Below, piece after piece: positions 49,001-61,625 of a stretch of 64,000 nucleotides of DNA. Position 1 is the stretch's first letter. The number at the start of each line of letters is the position of its first letter. The position numbers were made by a program, and so were the translations under genes. The notes beneath the pieces were generated by a model, which was given only the letters and a program-made list of their open reading frames with translations, searched no databases and was not told the origin of the DNA. The DNA lies in contig NC_066601.1 in the NCBI RefSeq assembly GCF_905475345.1, positions 1,468,501 through 1,532,500 on the forward strand, read 5' to 3'. The DNA comes from Vespula vulgaris (Eukaryota > Arthropoda > Insecta > Hymenoptera > Vespidae).

Positions 49001-49623
49001 AAAGAGAGGGAGAGGGAGAGAGAGAGAAAGAGAGAAAGAGAAAGATAGAAAGAAAAATAATGAATTAACAACAATTTTATGTGAAAAATATTATACTTGC
49101 AGTGAATAATTGTTATTAAAAAAAATTTATATATAAGAACATTTGATATGTAGGTAGATATTATATAAATAAGAATAAGAATCGTATAATCACAATCAAC
49201 GAAAAAAACAAATTTAAGAGAAATTTGAATTAGAACATATACCAAATTATTAGTAGAAAACAATTTCATTCGTCAAAATGTTATTTATATCTGTGTGTGT
49301 GTGTGTATATACTCACAATATAAGAATAAGTGACATTTTCAACTATCGAACCATCTCAAAGATTGAGAAAAATGGATAAAGCGAGAGATAATGATATTAC
49401 AAAGACTTTATCCGACATATTCCTTGAATTATTATTATTATTATTATAAAAGAATTTCCTGACTTTACCTCAAAAATATTTTCTAATTGATATTTCTCGG
49501 CTATATTCAAACGTCGATAAACGTATTAAATGTGCCCCAATATTAAATAGTTGACGTATATATGACAGGACATTGAACCTACCTGATACGTCGAAATTCA
49601 ATAACGGAATTTGAAAGGGGTGA

Positions 49624-49668
<45 letters not shown>
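49001..49668. repeat. (GA)n tracts at both ends of an AT-rich stretch
   Basis: GA/GAAA-rich at 48990-49050 and a pure GA run at 49626-49667. TG at about 49290-49307. Confidence 0.9.
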
Positions 49669-49669
<1 letters not shown>

Positions 49670-52097
49670 AAATACGATCTAAAAGCTTTTAATACTTCCA
49701 TAAATCCCAACCACCGATAGTAGAAACGATATCGTTGGAAACGATACTATAGTATACTAGAGAAAATATTCAATGTACCGCATGGGATTAATCGATTAAA
49801 CGCGTACACCTAGCTCGTAATTTCCTTTCCTTGTTACCTTTTTTGTTCTTCTTTTCTTCTCTTTTCTCCTACCTTTCTTTTTTTCCTTCTGCTCCCTTTT
49901 CTTCTTTTCTTTTCTTTTCTTTTCTGTCGAATTAGCTCGTTTCACGGATAAGAATAGGAGCTTCGTAGTATATTCTTGGTTAGATACCCCTTGAAAATAG
50001 AATCGTTACGTAAGCTTGCGTGGCTATCTAAGAAGGATTTACCCCGTGAAAAGGGTCGTGCTCAAGAAAGAGACACGCGAGTAAGGTTCGATATACGATA
50101 ATGAGAAAAAAGACAAAAAAATAGAGAGAGAGAGAGAGAGAGAAAGATGATGAAGAAGAAGAAGAAGAAGAAGCAAGAATAAAAAAAAAGAAAAGAAAAG
50201 GAAGGGGAAAAAATGAAGGAGGAAAAGAAAAATTGTAGAAGAAGAACGTAGAAAAAGAGAATCTGATATGGAGGAAACGTTGGAACGTGGACAACCACCA
50301 TTGGTTATCTCGTACGTGTATATGTGTGTGTAGTCGAACGAGAAGTAAAATGTGAGGGTGGACACCGTGGGTGGTGTATCGTCATAGGACACGCGGTAAC
50401 AGCTGGCAACGATCGTCCTTGGCTATTTTCTGCTTCCTTGGAGATCCTGCGAGTCGTCTGACCGATATGAAATTCGATAAGCTCCATTCCTTTCGAGTTA
50501 GTAACGTTACTTTGTCTTTCTCTCTTTCTCTCATACACTAACAAACGGATAGATCGTATTTTTTTTTCTTTTTCCCTCTTTTCTATTCCTCTCTTTTCCT
50601 TTTTTCTTTTTCCTTTCTAGCCTTGTCCGTCCGATCGTTTTTCCCGAAAGAACTCGAACGGTTACGTGCCAAAGTCAATTCCGATAAGTAGCCAACGAGC
50701 GATTCTTAGGAGACAATCGAGCCAAGGAACGTCAATCTCGACCAGTCACTCCATTAGTATTAAACGAAGTGACTCTGCAATCCGTCCTCCCTCTCTTTCT
50801 CTTTCTCTCTTTCATTCTTTCTCTCTTAGCTAAGGATCCTTATCGATTACAAATACGATTTCCTTAGGACCTGAAATTCGTCACTCATTCATGTTTTATC
50901 GTCTGCCTATTACTTGTATATCTAAATATTTTTAATATATAATATTTTCATTTATATTTATATTATTTATATATATATACATATAATTTTTTTTATATAC
51001 AGATATGTATATTCTTATATCATAGAACGTGAGAATTCGTTGTATAGATACCGCATCCGAGGGTAATAAAAGGATACGAGTACGCCGTTAAGGACTTAAT
51101 AATTGAAATATTAAGGTGATCCAAACTTCCTCCCCCCCCCCCTCTCTCTCTCTCTCCTTCTCTTTTGGGGAAGTAACTGCAGTAAAGCAGGATAAAGTAG
51201 CGAATATAAGCTTCCTGCCGTCGCCCTCTATATAAAGGCACTTTATATTCGTTGTAAAGCCTTTGACCGGGCTAAAGTGGGTGGACTGTAAAAAATTTCA
51301 TGGATCGGTTGGGTCCCCCTTATACTTGGCAAGGCATCTATATACCTATCTACCTACATACATACCCATCCAAGAGCTGTTACGCTTTCGAACATCGAGA
51401 GCTCTTCTTTCTGTCTTTCTTTCTTTCTCTTATTCGTTTTTTCCCTTCTGTCTTTTTTTCTTTATTATTATATTTTTTTCCGGCTTCCTTTTCCTACCTC
51501 TTATTTTTTTTCTTTTTTCTTCCTTTCCTTTTCTCTCTTTCTCTCTCTCCTATCACGTTCGAACTATCACATACGAGTTTCCTCCCACATAGTTTCTCTT
51601 AATAATCCTCTTCGACAATGATACCGCGAAACGAAACCTACAAGGATATCTTCTATGATATCCGAAAGAAAATAAACTTTTCGTTTTCCTTTTCTTAATG
51701 ACTCCCCATGGAATCAATGTATCTACCTCCTTTCTCTTTATCTTTATATCTTATTCCTTAGATAGTTATGTATGTATATCTCAAACCGACCATCCGGTTT
51801 ATTCTAATTCGGTTTTATATATATACCACGTTATACATGCGTATCTGGTATACGAGGGAATGCATAAAACATATATACACACGGAAAGGTGAGATCTCTT
51901 AGATGGACTCGATACACGACGTTTGACCGTATCCCGTTATCTCCTCGATATCTAGTAGTCCTTACATCCTCTTTCAACCGGACGCGCATGGAAACTGCAA
52001 ATTTTCTTTCCCGGCCTGAGGCCGCCTCGATGGAAACTAAATAGAACTTCCCGATGAAATATTTATCGGTATCGCCTCGTAACACTATACATTTACA

Positions 52098-52104
<7 letters not shown>
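49669..52104. other. Mixed microsatellite and unique sequence, no gene called
   Basis: T/C-rich at 49820-49925, GA 50122-50146 with (GAA)n 50149-50173, T/C-rich 50550-50620 and 51405-51550. Complex stretches at 50290-50510, 50640-50790, 51170-51320 and 51880-52080 show no supported exon. Confidence 0.45.
51132..51157. repeat. C11 homopolymer followed by (CT)n
   Basis: Eleven C at 51132-51142 run into CTCTCTCTCTCTCTCC. Such a C-run is rare in this AT-rich window. Confidence 0.9.

Positions 52105-52149
<45 letters not shown>
52105..52149. repeat. (TA)n microsatellite
   Basis: Pure TA of about 45 bases; a similar run of about 39 bases lies at 52422-52460. Confidence 0.95.
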
Positions 52150-52151
<2 letters not shown>

Positions 52152-52418
52152 GCGAAATATTATCGCTGGAGGAATGACTATAATTCTATTTTTAAAAGAT
52201 CAATGCCGATCAACCTCGAACAAACCAAAAGGATAAAATAAAACATCCCTCTTTCTCTCCGTTTTTCTTTTCGGTTTTTTCTTATCTATATATCGTTAAA
52301 TAAAAATTCTATCGTTTATGTTCGTATATGTTACGGTTTGATAATATCTCGAATATAAATACATATAACGTGGTATCAAAAAGCTTCGACGGATCCGTTC
52401 GTGCATAGCTTGTGAAAC

Positions 52419-52460
<42 letters not shown>

Positions 52461-52468
<8 letters not shown>

Positions 52469-53349
52469 ATGTAAGAGGAGGGGAGTAAAATGGAGACTGA
52501 AAATGTTTGACCGATCGATAGCAAACTGCGAGGAGTAACACTAATAAATGGCGATATTATATAATATTCATGAATATTCTATAAAATAATATAATATTAA
52601 ATAAACTTTTACGATTATATCTAAATCCTTTTAAATTATATTTCAAGATCCTTTTGAAAATCTTATTTTAAGAAAGAAATATTATCGAACTCCTTTTGAA
52701 TACTTGGTAGTATTTGTTTTCTCTCTCTCTCTCTCTCTCTCTTTCTATGCATCTCTCTCTATACTTGTTCTTTTCTTTTTCGTTTGTCTTGGAACTAAAC
52801 GCAAGAGAAGAACTATTACTTGCTTCTGCCATTTAAAAAATACGAGAGAAAACGAAATTATAGTTTTTCTACAGAAACTTTATGGATAAAGGAAACTCCC
52901 TTTGGAAGATCTTTTGGCTAAATGCCATTTACCATATATACGTATATCTCGAATACCGCGATGATAGGAATGTTACAAGACTAACAAAGTTTTATCGATG
53001 CTCGGTTAACCTTGTATAAATGGAAAGGATTCTCTTAAAGAGAATCTAGGGTATGTTAAAAACGCTATTTATACGAAGAGTTCACGAGTGAATCTCAAGA
53101 GCGAGCGAGAGAGACAAATAGAGAGATAGAGATAACGTTTTTCTTAATTCCCTTATCGGATATATAAGTTTCTTTGGAAGCTTTTCGATCGTAATCGTTG
53201 TTACTGACTCGTCGAGTCTCTTCGAAAACGCTAATCGCAAACGATATGCGTTACCCGTTAGATACGTTGAAACGATATTCCCTAGAGTCTCGTGTAACTG
53301 GTAACAACCGCGATGTCCCACCCGATCGTTTATTAAATCGCTAGAGCTG

Positions 53350-53394
<45 letters not shown>

Positions 53395-54386
53395 TTCTCT
53401 CTTTCTCTCATGCACATATACATTCTCTCGTTCGGATTCGTGCGGATTTCGATTCGGTTTGGTTTGGAGTAGAGCGCGATTAGGCGTTCGATTCGTCGAT
53501 ATATACGGTACGATTCTCGATGAAATTGTGCGAATGAAATCTTCCGATAGGTTACAACGAAATATACATGTACATAACTACAGCTACGATTATGTATTAC
53601 ACGGGCGCGAATATTGAATAATTTCAGTAAAATCATATTATATTCTCATTCGTGATATTTTCTCGAAATGTAAAAAGATTTTAGAAGATAGTTGCTCAAA
53701 ATTATTTCGAAACGTATCGAATAATATATTCGCCAGTGAGAAATTTAAATAAGAAAAAAAAGAAAATAAAATTAAGGAAACATTAATTAAATGTCCCATC
53801 TTTTGGATAGATGCAAATATTAAGTTCGTTTAAAAAATACTTAACGTAGGATTTTTTATTACAAGTAACATTAGTATTTCATATTGTAATTGATCCGAAT
53901 GTGTATTACTTTCGTGAAATAAATCTATTACTTTTACTAGTATTTAAACATCAATTATTTTAATACTCTAAAAAGAATTTATGTTTCATTTAGATATAAA
54001 ACGATTGAAAATTCTAGTATTATTTAATAAACTTATATCACCCGAATCCAATGTTACACATGGCTAATAATTTAATAAATACGGTGCACAGACTCGAAAT
54101 AATCCGAAGGATATAACTTAAGCGTAATATTAAGACAATTTATATTTCCCTCGTCATTTATTACGAATACAATTTAAATAAACCATAAGGATATTTTTCC
54201 TTCGATTAAACTTACTAGCTTATTATAATTCATCCGAAAGGACGTTATAGTATTATGTCCTGAATCGTTGTTGGATCGCCCGTAAAATTACTGTTGCCTA
54301 TTGGCCATACCGGGACTCTATTTTGGGATTACCGGATACATACGAGTATATGTACAAGGGAAAGAGAAAGAGAATGAGAGAGAAAG

Positions 54387-54395
<9 letters not shown>
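52461..54395. other. No gene called
   Basis: CT at 52722-52745 and 53358-53409. Complex sequence at 53100-53640. The 184-codon minus-strand frame (53636-53082), the longest in the window, starts with ATG and runs through the CT tract as Arg-Glu repeats. It has no recognisable domain or splice context, so it is not called. Confidence 0.45.
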
Positions 54396-54432
<37 letters not shown>

Positions 54433-54514
54433 ACAGAGGTACGAAGTAAAATAACATTCTACCTCGAAATGGCACACACGGTACATAACATCTCACCCGA
54501 TTGCGTTTCCCTAG

Positions 54515-54552
<38 letters not shown>

Positions 54553-54726
54553 TAATAATCTCACGGGGTTCTCACGACTCGCTTGGGCGAGATGCACCTG
54601 TTCGAGGTGAGCTTTTCGCTTTACGGCGAGTTTAAAGTGCTAGAAAAAGAGAGAGAAAGAAAGAGAGAGAAAAAAAAAGTTGCGAAGGAAACGATGCGTT
54701 CGAAGGAATGTGAGTGAAAGAGAGAA

Positions 54727-54771
<45 letters not shown>
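54360..54771. repeat. GA, (AAT)n and GA microsatellites around a short unique piece
   Basis: GA to about 54427, (AAT)n at 54517-54560, GA at 54640-54670 and 54730-54771. The piece at 54560-54630 includes a donor-like GAG|GTGAGC near 54606 on the plus strand with no exon evidence before it. Confidence 0.85.
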
Positions 54772-54774
<3 letters not shown>

Positions 54775-54929
54775 GAAAGAGAGGAAAAGGGGAGAAGGTC
54801 CGGCTCCTAAGCGAGGAAACGGCATGCATAATATAGTTGGAAATGGCCATTACTCGTGATAGACCGCTTCCTACCACTCTATCCTGACGAAGAACGAATG
54901 GCCAACCAAAGGGAAATGCGATGTTCGGT

Positions 54930-54980
54930 AATGGTGGTGGTGGTGGTAGTGATAGTAGCGATAGTAGTGGTAGTGGTAGG
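54930..54980. repeat. (GGT/AGT)n imperfect trinucleotide repeat
   Basis: GGTGGTGGTGGTGGTAGTGA continuing with AGTAGCGA and GGTAGTGG variants. Confidence 0.9.
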
Positions 54981-56300
54981 CCCTTTAAACTAGCATAGGT
55001 GCCGTTAGATCGCACCTTCAAGGGTGTTCCTTGATTCCTTCCTTACCCTCCGAGCACCGACCCTATTCACTCCCCTCTACTATTCACCACTTACCCTATC
55101 TCCCTCTCTTCTTCTCTCCCCTCGTCTGATCCCCTCCCACCGATGGTTACATTCTACGTTATCATAAATTACGATAGGAGAGAAGTTGTAGAAATGAACG
55201 TAGTACTTACTTCGAGTCCTAACTTAAGAGTACATTATTAGTAAGTATGTATATATCTATGTAAGTATGTATGTATGTACGTATGTATGTATATGATATA
55301 TTATCAACGTATAGATAGTTAATTATATATTCACGTAGATACACATATTGTACATAAAGTTTAAGTGTACTAGCTATGTGAAAACAAACGAACGAAATGA
55401 ACTGAATTTTATTTACCCTTAAAGATATTTAACGGGTTTAGCATATTCATCTCTTATGAATTATTTATGAGACTTATGTCGTGACGCGATAGGAATTATT
55501 TAAATGTGCGTGTACGTAAGAAAAGATAATTCTTTAAGAGATCTTCTTAGGATGTTTGTGTTTTCGTTCATGTTTATGTTTATTTATTAATACCGATTAC
55601 AAATAATCTTTCGTACAGTGATATTGGTAAGATCAATGAATATAAGACGAGTATTCCATTAGTTATTTATATTTTTAATTCGACGTAACACATACTTTGC
55701 ATTTTTATCTTTCTTTTTGCTATCGTAATTCATTAAAATGTAATAGTAAATTTTGCAAATATCTTATATATATATATATATATATATGATTTAAATACAT
55801 TTTTTCTTCTTTTTCCCTATTAATTCCCACACCCCATAAAATTGATCGTAACGTATAAAGCTTGCATGGAAATGGCGATAATCTTTCTTCCTTTTTTTTT
55901 CTCTTTTCTTTCTTTTTTTCTTTTTTATGCGAAGATAGAAATAGGTATATGCTAGTCGAGATATCGCAATTCATCTCGAAATTCAATCCAGTCGCGTAAA
56001 GCACTTCGATATTACGAATGGAAAGAATAAAATGAGCGGCGTACCGTGCCAAGTTCTCGTTTTATAGTTCCAATTCTTTTCGCGTTCAATGACACGTTTA
56101 CTTTTCTCCAAGAGGTCGTCGTACGTTAGTAGAACTCGTTGGTGGACGAGAGTGCTGGTGGCTTAGTTAAAAAAAAAAAATGTTCAACGTCGGTGATGTT
56201 CTAGCTCTCGGTATCTCCTAATTGAAAATTCTCTTCCTGCCAAGTTTAATCTCACGATTTAGGCTGCTCCCAATGTTCTTCCTTCTTAAATCGGACTTCT
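54981..56300. other. No gene seen
   Basis: Pyrimidine-rich 55030-55140, GTAT repeats about 55243-55290, TA at 55769-55788, T/C-rich 55885-55925. 55960-56230 is complex, without exon signals. Confidence 0.5.
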
Positions 56301-56303
56301 GTC

Positions 56304-56316
56304 AGTCCGTCCGTCC

Positions 56317-56355
<39 letters not shown>

Positions 56356-56470
56356 CGTCTATCTGTTAGTCTGTCTGTCTATCTATCTATCTGTCTTTCT
56401 CTTTCTCTTTCTCTTTCTCTCTTTTTCTCTCTTTCTCTTTCTCTTTTTCTTTTTCCTTTTCTTTTCTTTT
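56304..56470. repeat. (GTCC)n, (GTCT)n, (TCTA)n and TTTCTC repeats
   Basis: GTCC at 56304-56318 grades into GTCT to 56350, mixed ATCT/GTCT to 56395, then CT/TTTCTC-rich sequence to 56470. Confidence 0.95.
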
Positions 56471-56838
56471 TTATCTTTCGCATAATACGTGCCTTTCATA
56501 AGATCACAGATCCTTTTTATCGTACTCTTTTCGTTTCCTTCATCCAACAGAATAACATACATATTTATAACTTCAAATATACGCGAGTGTAATATTACGG
56601 TTTCGTATAATGGTTTCATTAAATTTCTAAACTTTTTTTGGGGTATTTTTTACAAATTTTTTAATTTAAAAAGCAATTCGATTAATTTGACACCTTTCGA
56701 GTTTTAATAGAGAGCTCTGAAATCGGAGATCGTAAATGGAATATAGAATAAAATTAATGAACTTTGTGTTATATCTATGAAATAATTTTTTATTATACGT
56801 ATTGATAGGACGTTGTTAATTTTCATATTGTTTAATAC

Positions 56839-56856
56839 TACGAAGATATCTTCGTA
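56839..56856. repeat. 18-bp perfect palindrome
   Basis: TACGAAGATATCTTCGTA is identical on both strands and is not part of a simple repeat. It could be a factor-binding site or chance. Confidence 0.8.
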
Positions 56857-56941
56857 TTAAACTTTAAAACGATTATATCTTAAAAATGTAAGAGGATTCA
56901 CATAAAGTCAGATTAAAAATTTGAAACTCCGTTTTTATGCT

Positions 56942-56995
56942 TTAACCCTTTGAACTTTTCTCACAGGTACTACTATGTCGAACGTGACTCGACAT
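56942..56995 (+). mobile_element. Candidate single end of a TTAA/CCCTTTG element with internal hairpin
   Basis: TTAA|CCCTTTGAAC at 56942-56955 resembles the ends of the 13.3 kb element and piggyBac-type elements. Twenty bases on, ATGTCGA (56975-56981) and TCGACAT (56989-56995) form a perfect 7-bp stem with a 7-base loop. No matching right end was identified. Confidence 0.3.
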
Positions 56996-59390
56996 TTTTT
57001 TTCGACTGCCGCGCTATAACAATATTTCATTACAAAATGTAATATTTTAATTAGAAGAAACTATGAGAAACACGAAGTGTGTATATTCTTTTCTTACTTT
57101 TTAATAAAAACGAAAAAGAAAAAATATACTAAAGCACGAGAGAGAGTTCTTAGTAAACAAACGAAAACAAAATGTTTAGAGAACAAAGATTTAAAATAAT
57201 ATACGAATTTAACAATTAAAGAAAAAAAAGAAAAGAAAAAAGAAAAAAGAAAATAAATAAAAGAAAAGAAAACATTTTCCAGCTATCGGATTAATTCTTT
57301 TCAACTACGTTATATTTTCATATACGTTTTCATGTTACTTTTTCTATCATTATTATTTTCCCCATTTTCTTTCTTTTTTTTAATATTAAACATTTTGATT
57401 TCATAAAATCTGTACATCATCGCAACGAATAAAAATTCTTGGGATTTCTTAAAGTTTCATATTAAAATCGAAAGTTGAATATTTATCGATTGTAAATTCC
57501 AATAAAGAAACGATCGAGTAAATACATTTCTTTTTACCCATTGACCTGTTTGTTATTCGTATATCTATATTTATCTTTTAAAGTTTCGTTTGGTCCCTTC
57601 TATTTTACCTTCGTATCTTTTCTCTTCTTGTTCTTATTCTTCTTCTTCTTCTTCTTCTTGTTCCTCTCTTCAATTTCTCTTACATCATAGATGCTTACGC
57701 GACAAACAAACAATGTCAACTGAGACGAAACAAAGAGTACGCTTGAATCCAACAACGATGTAAACAATATCCAAGCATGTCTCCAGGCGTATGTACAGTG
57801 TATCTCTTAAATGTCAACTATGTTACTTCTAAATATGTATCGAAGTAAACGAAAAAGTATCACAACATAAACGTGCTTTTAAAATACGTAAAATAATGAC
57901 TCATACGTTACGTCACCTTCCAATCGAAACTTGCAATAGTATTGTTTTATTTTCTTTCTTAAAAAGTCGTCTGTTTTATTTTATTTTCTTTCCTTCATTC
58001 TGTTTTTTCTTGATCTTTTTTTATTTTTCTTTTTTTACCCTGATAAATAATTCTCGGCTCGTAGTGTTTCTTATTTTGGAATTAATTTAAGATAAAAATA
58101 CTTTCTTTAACATTAACTTTTATTGTTTAATGATCATTAATAATGATTCGTTTAACGATACGAAATTTGTTCTTTCTTCTTTTTTTTTGTCACACGTGTT
58201 ATTGAGTCATTTAAAAATTAACTTTATGAATCGAAAGAATCGAGTAATTCATTCGAAAAAAAATAATTTATTTACTTTGCAACTTTTATTTATATAGTAA
58301 ATACTTGTTGATATTAGTAGTATTGGTATCTTTACAAATATTTCATTTTTCGTGCCTAAAAAATGTGGTTATTTGAAATATTTTGTTTTGTAATTTTTAA
58401 GGGAGTATTTGCAGACCTCATTCTTTTTCAAAAATTCAATACCCCTAGATAGATCCTACCGAATACCAGCCAACATATTTGATTTATCCGGTATTTTTGA
58501 TATCAAGGAACAGACGAAAAATTGGATTATTAGAAATCAATAGAGTTGTACAGTTCTTATTGATTTATTGATTTGTGAAAATATCATATAAATAATAAAT
58601 AAAAAATTATACTTTATCGAATCTTCCTTTTTAAAAAATGATTTAATTCTATAATTATGATAAATCAGACGATATCGGAAATAAAAAATAGATTATATAT
58701 GATATATATATATATATACACCTAAAAATAATATTATTATTTCATGAATATGAAAAAGTAACACTTATAAAATTTTAGAAAATGAAAAAAAAGGAGACTA
58801 TCGTAATAAAAATTCATCGCATTAAAATTAAACTGATAAAAACTATGAAAATGCTATTTTATATTTTTTATAATATTTCAATTCAATATAATTATCAAAA
58901 AATTAAGTGATATATAGAAGTAATATTATTAATTTTCAAAGTATAACATAAATAATTAAGTTTCAAAGGATGAACACTTCATTTACACAAAGATGTTCTG
59001 ATTCTATTTATTAGCAACCAAAAATCATAAAAGCAATCAGTTCAGTTTATAAAAATATTCACCGTCAAATCGTTTAATGTTCCTATTAAAGGTTTCCTCT
59101 AAATCCATCTAAACAATTTTCTAAAACTAACATAATGCAATATAAGCGTGGCAACAATTTACAGAGCGTTTTATACCATACAAAAACCATTCGTTCGAAG
59201 AATGCACGTTATAGTAAGAACCAAGTCTAATAAATCGGGTTAGGGTGATTAGAACGAAAGGTCGAAAATGATACCTAGTATAGTATAAAAGAAGAAAGAA
59301 TTATAAAAGTCGAGGACAGGGTAGAGGCAAGTGGTGTTTCACGAATAGAGATAAGTGGAAATATTTATTACCACTGATATAAAAAATAGA
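56996..59390. other. AT-rich gene-free stretch
   Basis: A-rich and T-rich sequence with short A/G tracts (57220-57270) and (TTC)n near 57640-57660. No exon or other element is seen. Confidence 0.55.
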
Positions 59391-59440
59391 ATGAGTGAGT
59401 GAGTGAGTGAATGAGTAAGAAAAAGAGAGAAAAAGAGAGA
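59391..59440. repeat. (GAGT)n then GA-rich
   Basis: GAGT copies at about 59391-59416 followed by AAAAGAGAG repeats. Confidence 0.9.
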
Positions 59441-59800
59441 GAGAGCACGTCGAAAGGAAGTCGCGCGATTCGCGATCTAACCGCACGAATTTATGGTTGC
59501 GTCGATATCGCAGGCATTTAAAGTTCAACTGGTTGAGCACGTCCGAGCAAGCTTACAACTAAGGAGAATGAGAAAGAAATAGAGAAAAAAAAGAGAGAGA
59601 GAGAGACAGAGAGCAAGGGGAAAGCTTCGTGCAACGGGCCTGCACGAAGGTTGTAGATTCAGAAAGAAAAAGAAAATAAATAGAAAAGAAAATAGAAGAA
59701 AAAAAAGAAGAAGAAGAAAAGGATCGGTGATGGTGGGAGGAAAAGGGTAGAAAATAAGGGCGTGGACCGAGGACTGTAGATACTTGCTCTTACTCGTAAG

Positions 59801-59951
59801 CCATCGGATAAAGCAAGGTGGCAACGTGCCAGTACAACGCGACTGGAATGTCACGTTCGAGAACTGTGAAGTCTTCTATTGGGATACCACCGTGCTTATT
59901 TCTAGGAGGGGAAGCACTTTCACAAGAGTTCCGTTTCCCCGAAGAGGAAGT
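59801..59951 (+). other. Exon-like open island, unsupported by homology
   Basis: This 151-bp stretch is preceded by a pyrimidine-rich CTTGCTCTTACTCGTAAG (AG at 59799-59800) and followed by a donor-like GTAAGA. The frame HRIKQGGN..NVTF..CEVFYWDTT..RRGS is open on both sides and includes a possible N-glycosylation site (NVT). The opposite strand is also open over much of it, which weakens the case. No family is recognised. Confidence 0.2.
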
Positions 59952-60062
59952 GTAAGAAAAAGTGATAGAAAGAAAGTTGACGGAAAAAGATTTGAAAGTG
60001 AGAAGGCGCATGGGAAAATTGTATCGTACGTGTATATAGATATGGTTCTATTCCTCGAGTAG

Positions 60063-60067
60063 AGTAG

Positions 60068-60106
<39 letters not shown>
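60063..60106. repeat. (GAGTA)n-(GA)n
   Basis: GAGTA copies then a pure GA run to 60106. Confidence 0.95.
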
Positions 60107-60108
<2 letters not shown>

Positions 60109-60468
60109 AAATTGAAGAAAAAGAAAACTTGTCGGAGTATTTTATCATTTGGAGATTTCATTATGATCGATTAATTAATTGGTTGATATTTTCAAAAAAT
60201 AATAAAAAATGAAATTTGTAAGTTAGAAAAGCTGTAATACATATATTATATAAATTCATGAAATATAAGCTATCTTAATATAAGAGATAATGAACGATTG
60301 AAAGAATACATTTTTTTATTATTACTGATTACAAATCTGTTATAATTTTCATTTTAATCATGGATGTTTAATGAAATAGAAATTACCTTGAATTTCAAAT
60401 AGCTTTGACTATACGTATATACATATATTATATACTTATATAAGTACATGTATTTCCTTCCTATATAT

Positions 60469-60470
<2 letters not shown>

Positions 60471-60527
<57 letters not shown>
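60471..60527. repeat. (TA)n microsatellite
   Basis: About 57 bases of pure alternating TA, the longest TA run in the window. Confidence 0.95.
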
Positions 60528-60529
<2 letters not shown>

Positions 60530-61030
60530 TTCAAAAGATCAAGCGACAAAGTGGTTGCTTGCTTCTTTTCTGTACAAATTTTTTCTTCCACAAGCTTCTC
60601 CCTCTCTCTCTCCCTTGCTCTTTTTCTGTCACCATAAAAAAAAAAAAGAAAAAAAAATAAGAAGGAAAGAAAAAAAGAAGATAAAAGCATCGTCTAAAAG
60701 GATAAACCGAGTCGGTTTTGAAAGCAGTCGGTCTATCTTCTTTCTCGGAGTTATATACATAATGGTATAGGAAGAACCTTTTTCGTGCTGTAGGTACACA
60801 CGTAAATCTTCTCTTAAATTACGCGCAAAAGGAAGTAGCTAAAGAATAAATGACTGGTAGGATCGAAAAGCGAATGGGATGACGAATGTCGTGCATTTAG
60901 CCTGTCGCGTCAGTCGCGTCGTTACTTCCTACATACCTACAAAACCTCGAGGCGAAAAGTCGCGATTCTCCTCAAGTTTTGCGAGTGAAAAGAAAAGTAC
61001 GAGCTCGGTCGCCCTTAGAAAGGAATATAG
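60528..61030. other. No gene called
   Basis: A-rich at 60635-60680; 60690-61020 is unique and moderately GC-rich. No exon signals were found. Confidence 0.45.
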
Positions 61031-61033
61031 AAT

Positions 61034-61290
61034 AGTAGTAGTAGTAGTAGTACTAGAAGTAGTAGTAGTAGTAGTAGTAGTAATAGTAGTAGTAGTGTAG
61101 TAGGAGGAAGAGGAGGAAGAAGCGAGAATTTCGTTTGATTGTGAACCTCGGTTTGTTCTCGGCCGCCTATTGTTCCAGACTTGGTCGTCGTAGTCGTAAT
61201 CGTCTTCGTCGTCTTCGTCGTCGTCGTCTTCGTCGTTGTCGTCGTCGTTGTCGTCGCGTCGACGACGTCGACGTCGTCGTCGTCGCACTA
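61034..61290. repeat. (AGT)n and (CGT/TCG)n compound trinucleotide repeats
   Basis: AGT triplets at 61034-61100 are followed by GGAGGAAGAGGAGGAAG. After about 60 unique bases, CGT/CTT/CGTCGTTG triplets run at about 61185-61290 with GTCGACGACGTCGACGTCG near the end. On the minus strand one frame reads Arg, then Asp/Glu, then Thr/Ser runs (122 codons). Triplet repeats keep frames open, so I do not call it a gene. Confidence 0.9.
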
Positions 61291-61439
61291 ACGCCACCTT
61301 TTTATCTTGCTAGCCTTGGAAAAGGAAAGAGAAAGACAGAAAAAAGAGACAGAGAAGGAAAAAAAAAAGAACAAAAATCTAGAGAAAAGAAAAATCCATC
61401 CCCGGTTTGTATGTAGGAGAAAATAAAATTCCCCTACCC

Positions 61440-61625
61440 TTCTTCCTTCGCCCACTTTTCTTTTCTTTCATCCCGCCTTTTTTTTCTTCTTCTTGTTCTT
61501 CTTCTCTCCCCTCTCTTCGCCGCACCACCCCTTCCTTCTATCTTCGTTTTCTTTCTTTTTGTTTTTTCTTTTTCTTCTCTGTCTTTCTTCTTTTTCTTCT
61601 TCTTAACTTTTTTTTCGTTTGGGCG
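61440..61625. repeat. Polypyrimidine tract
   Basis: T/C-rich with TTC, CTTTT and TCCC words on the plus strand. A second T/C-rich stretch is at 61795-61905 and a T-run at 62035-62080. Confidence 0.85.

Noticed and set aside
53082..53636. 184-codon minus-strand frame, the longest in the window
   Set aside because: It is carried through a CT/GA microsatellite as Arg-Glu repeats, ends in further Ser-Leu repeats, and shows no domain, splice context or recognisable similarity.
58960..58985. TTTCAAAGGATGAA as a possible right end for the 56.9 kb CCCTTTG terminus
   Set aside because: The flank is TGAA rather than TTAA, the distance is about 2 kb with no element-like content, and the match is short.
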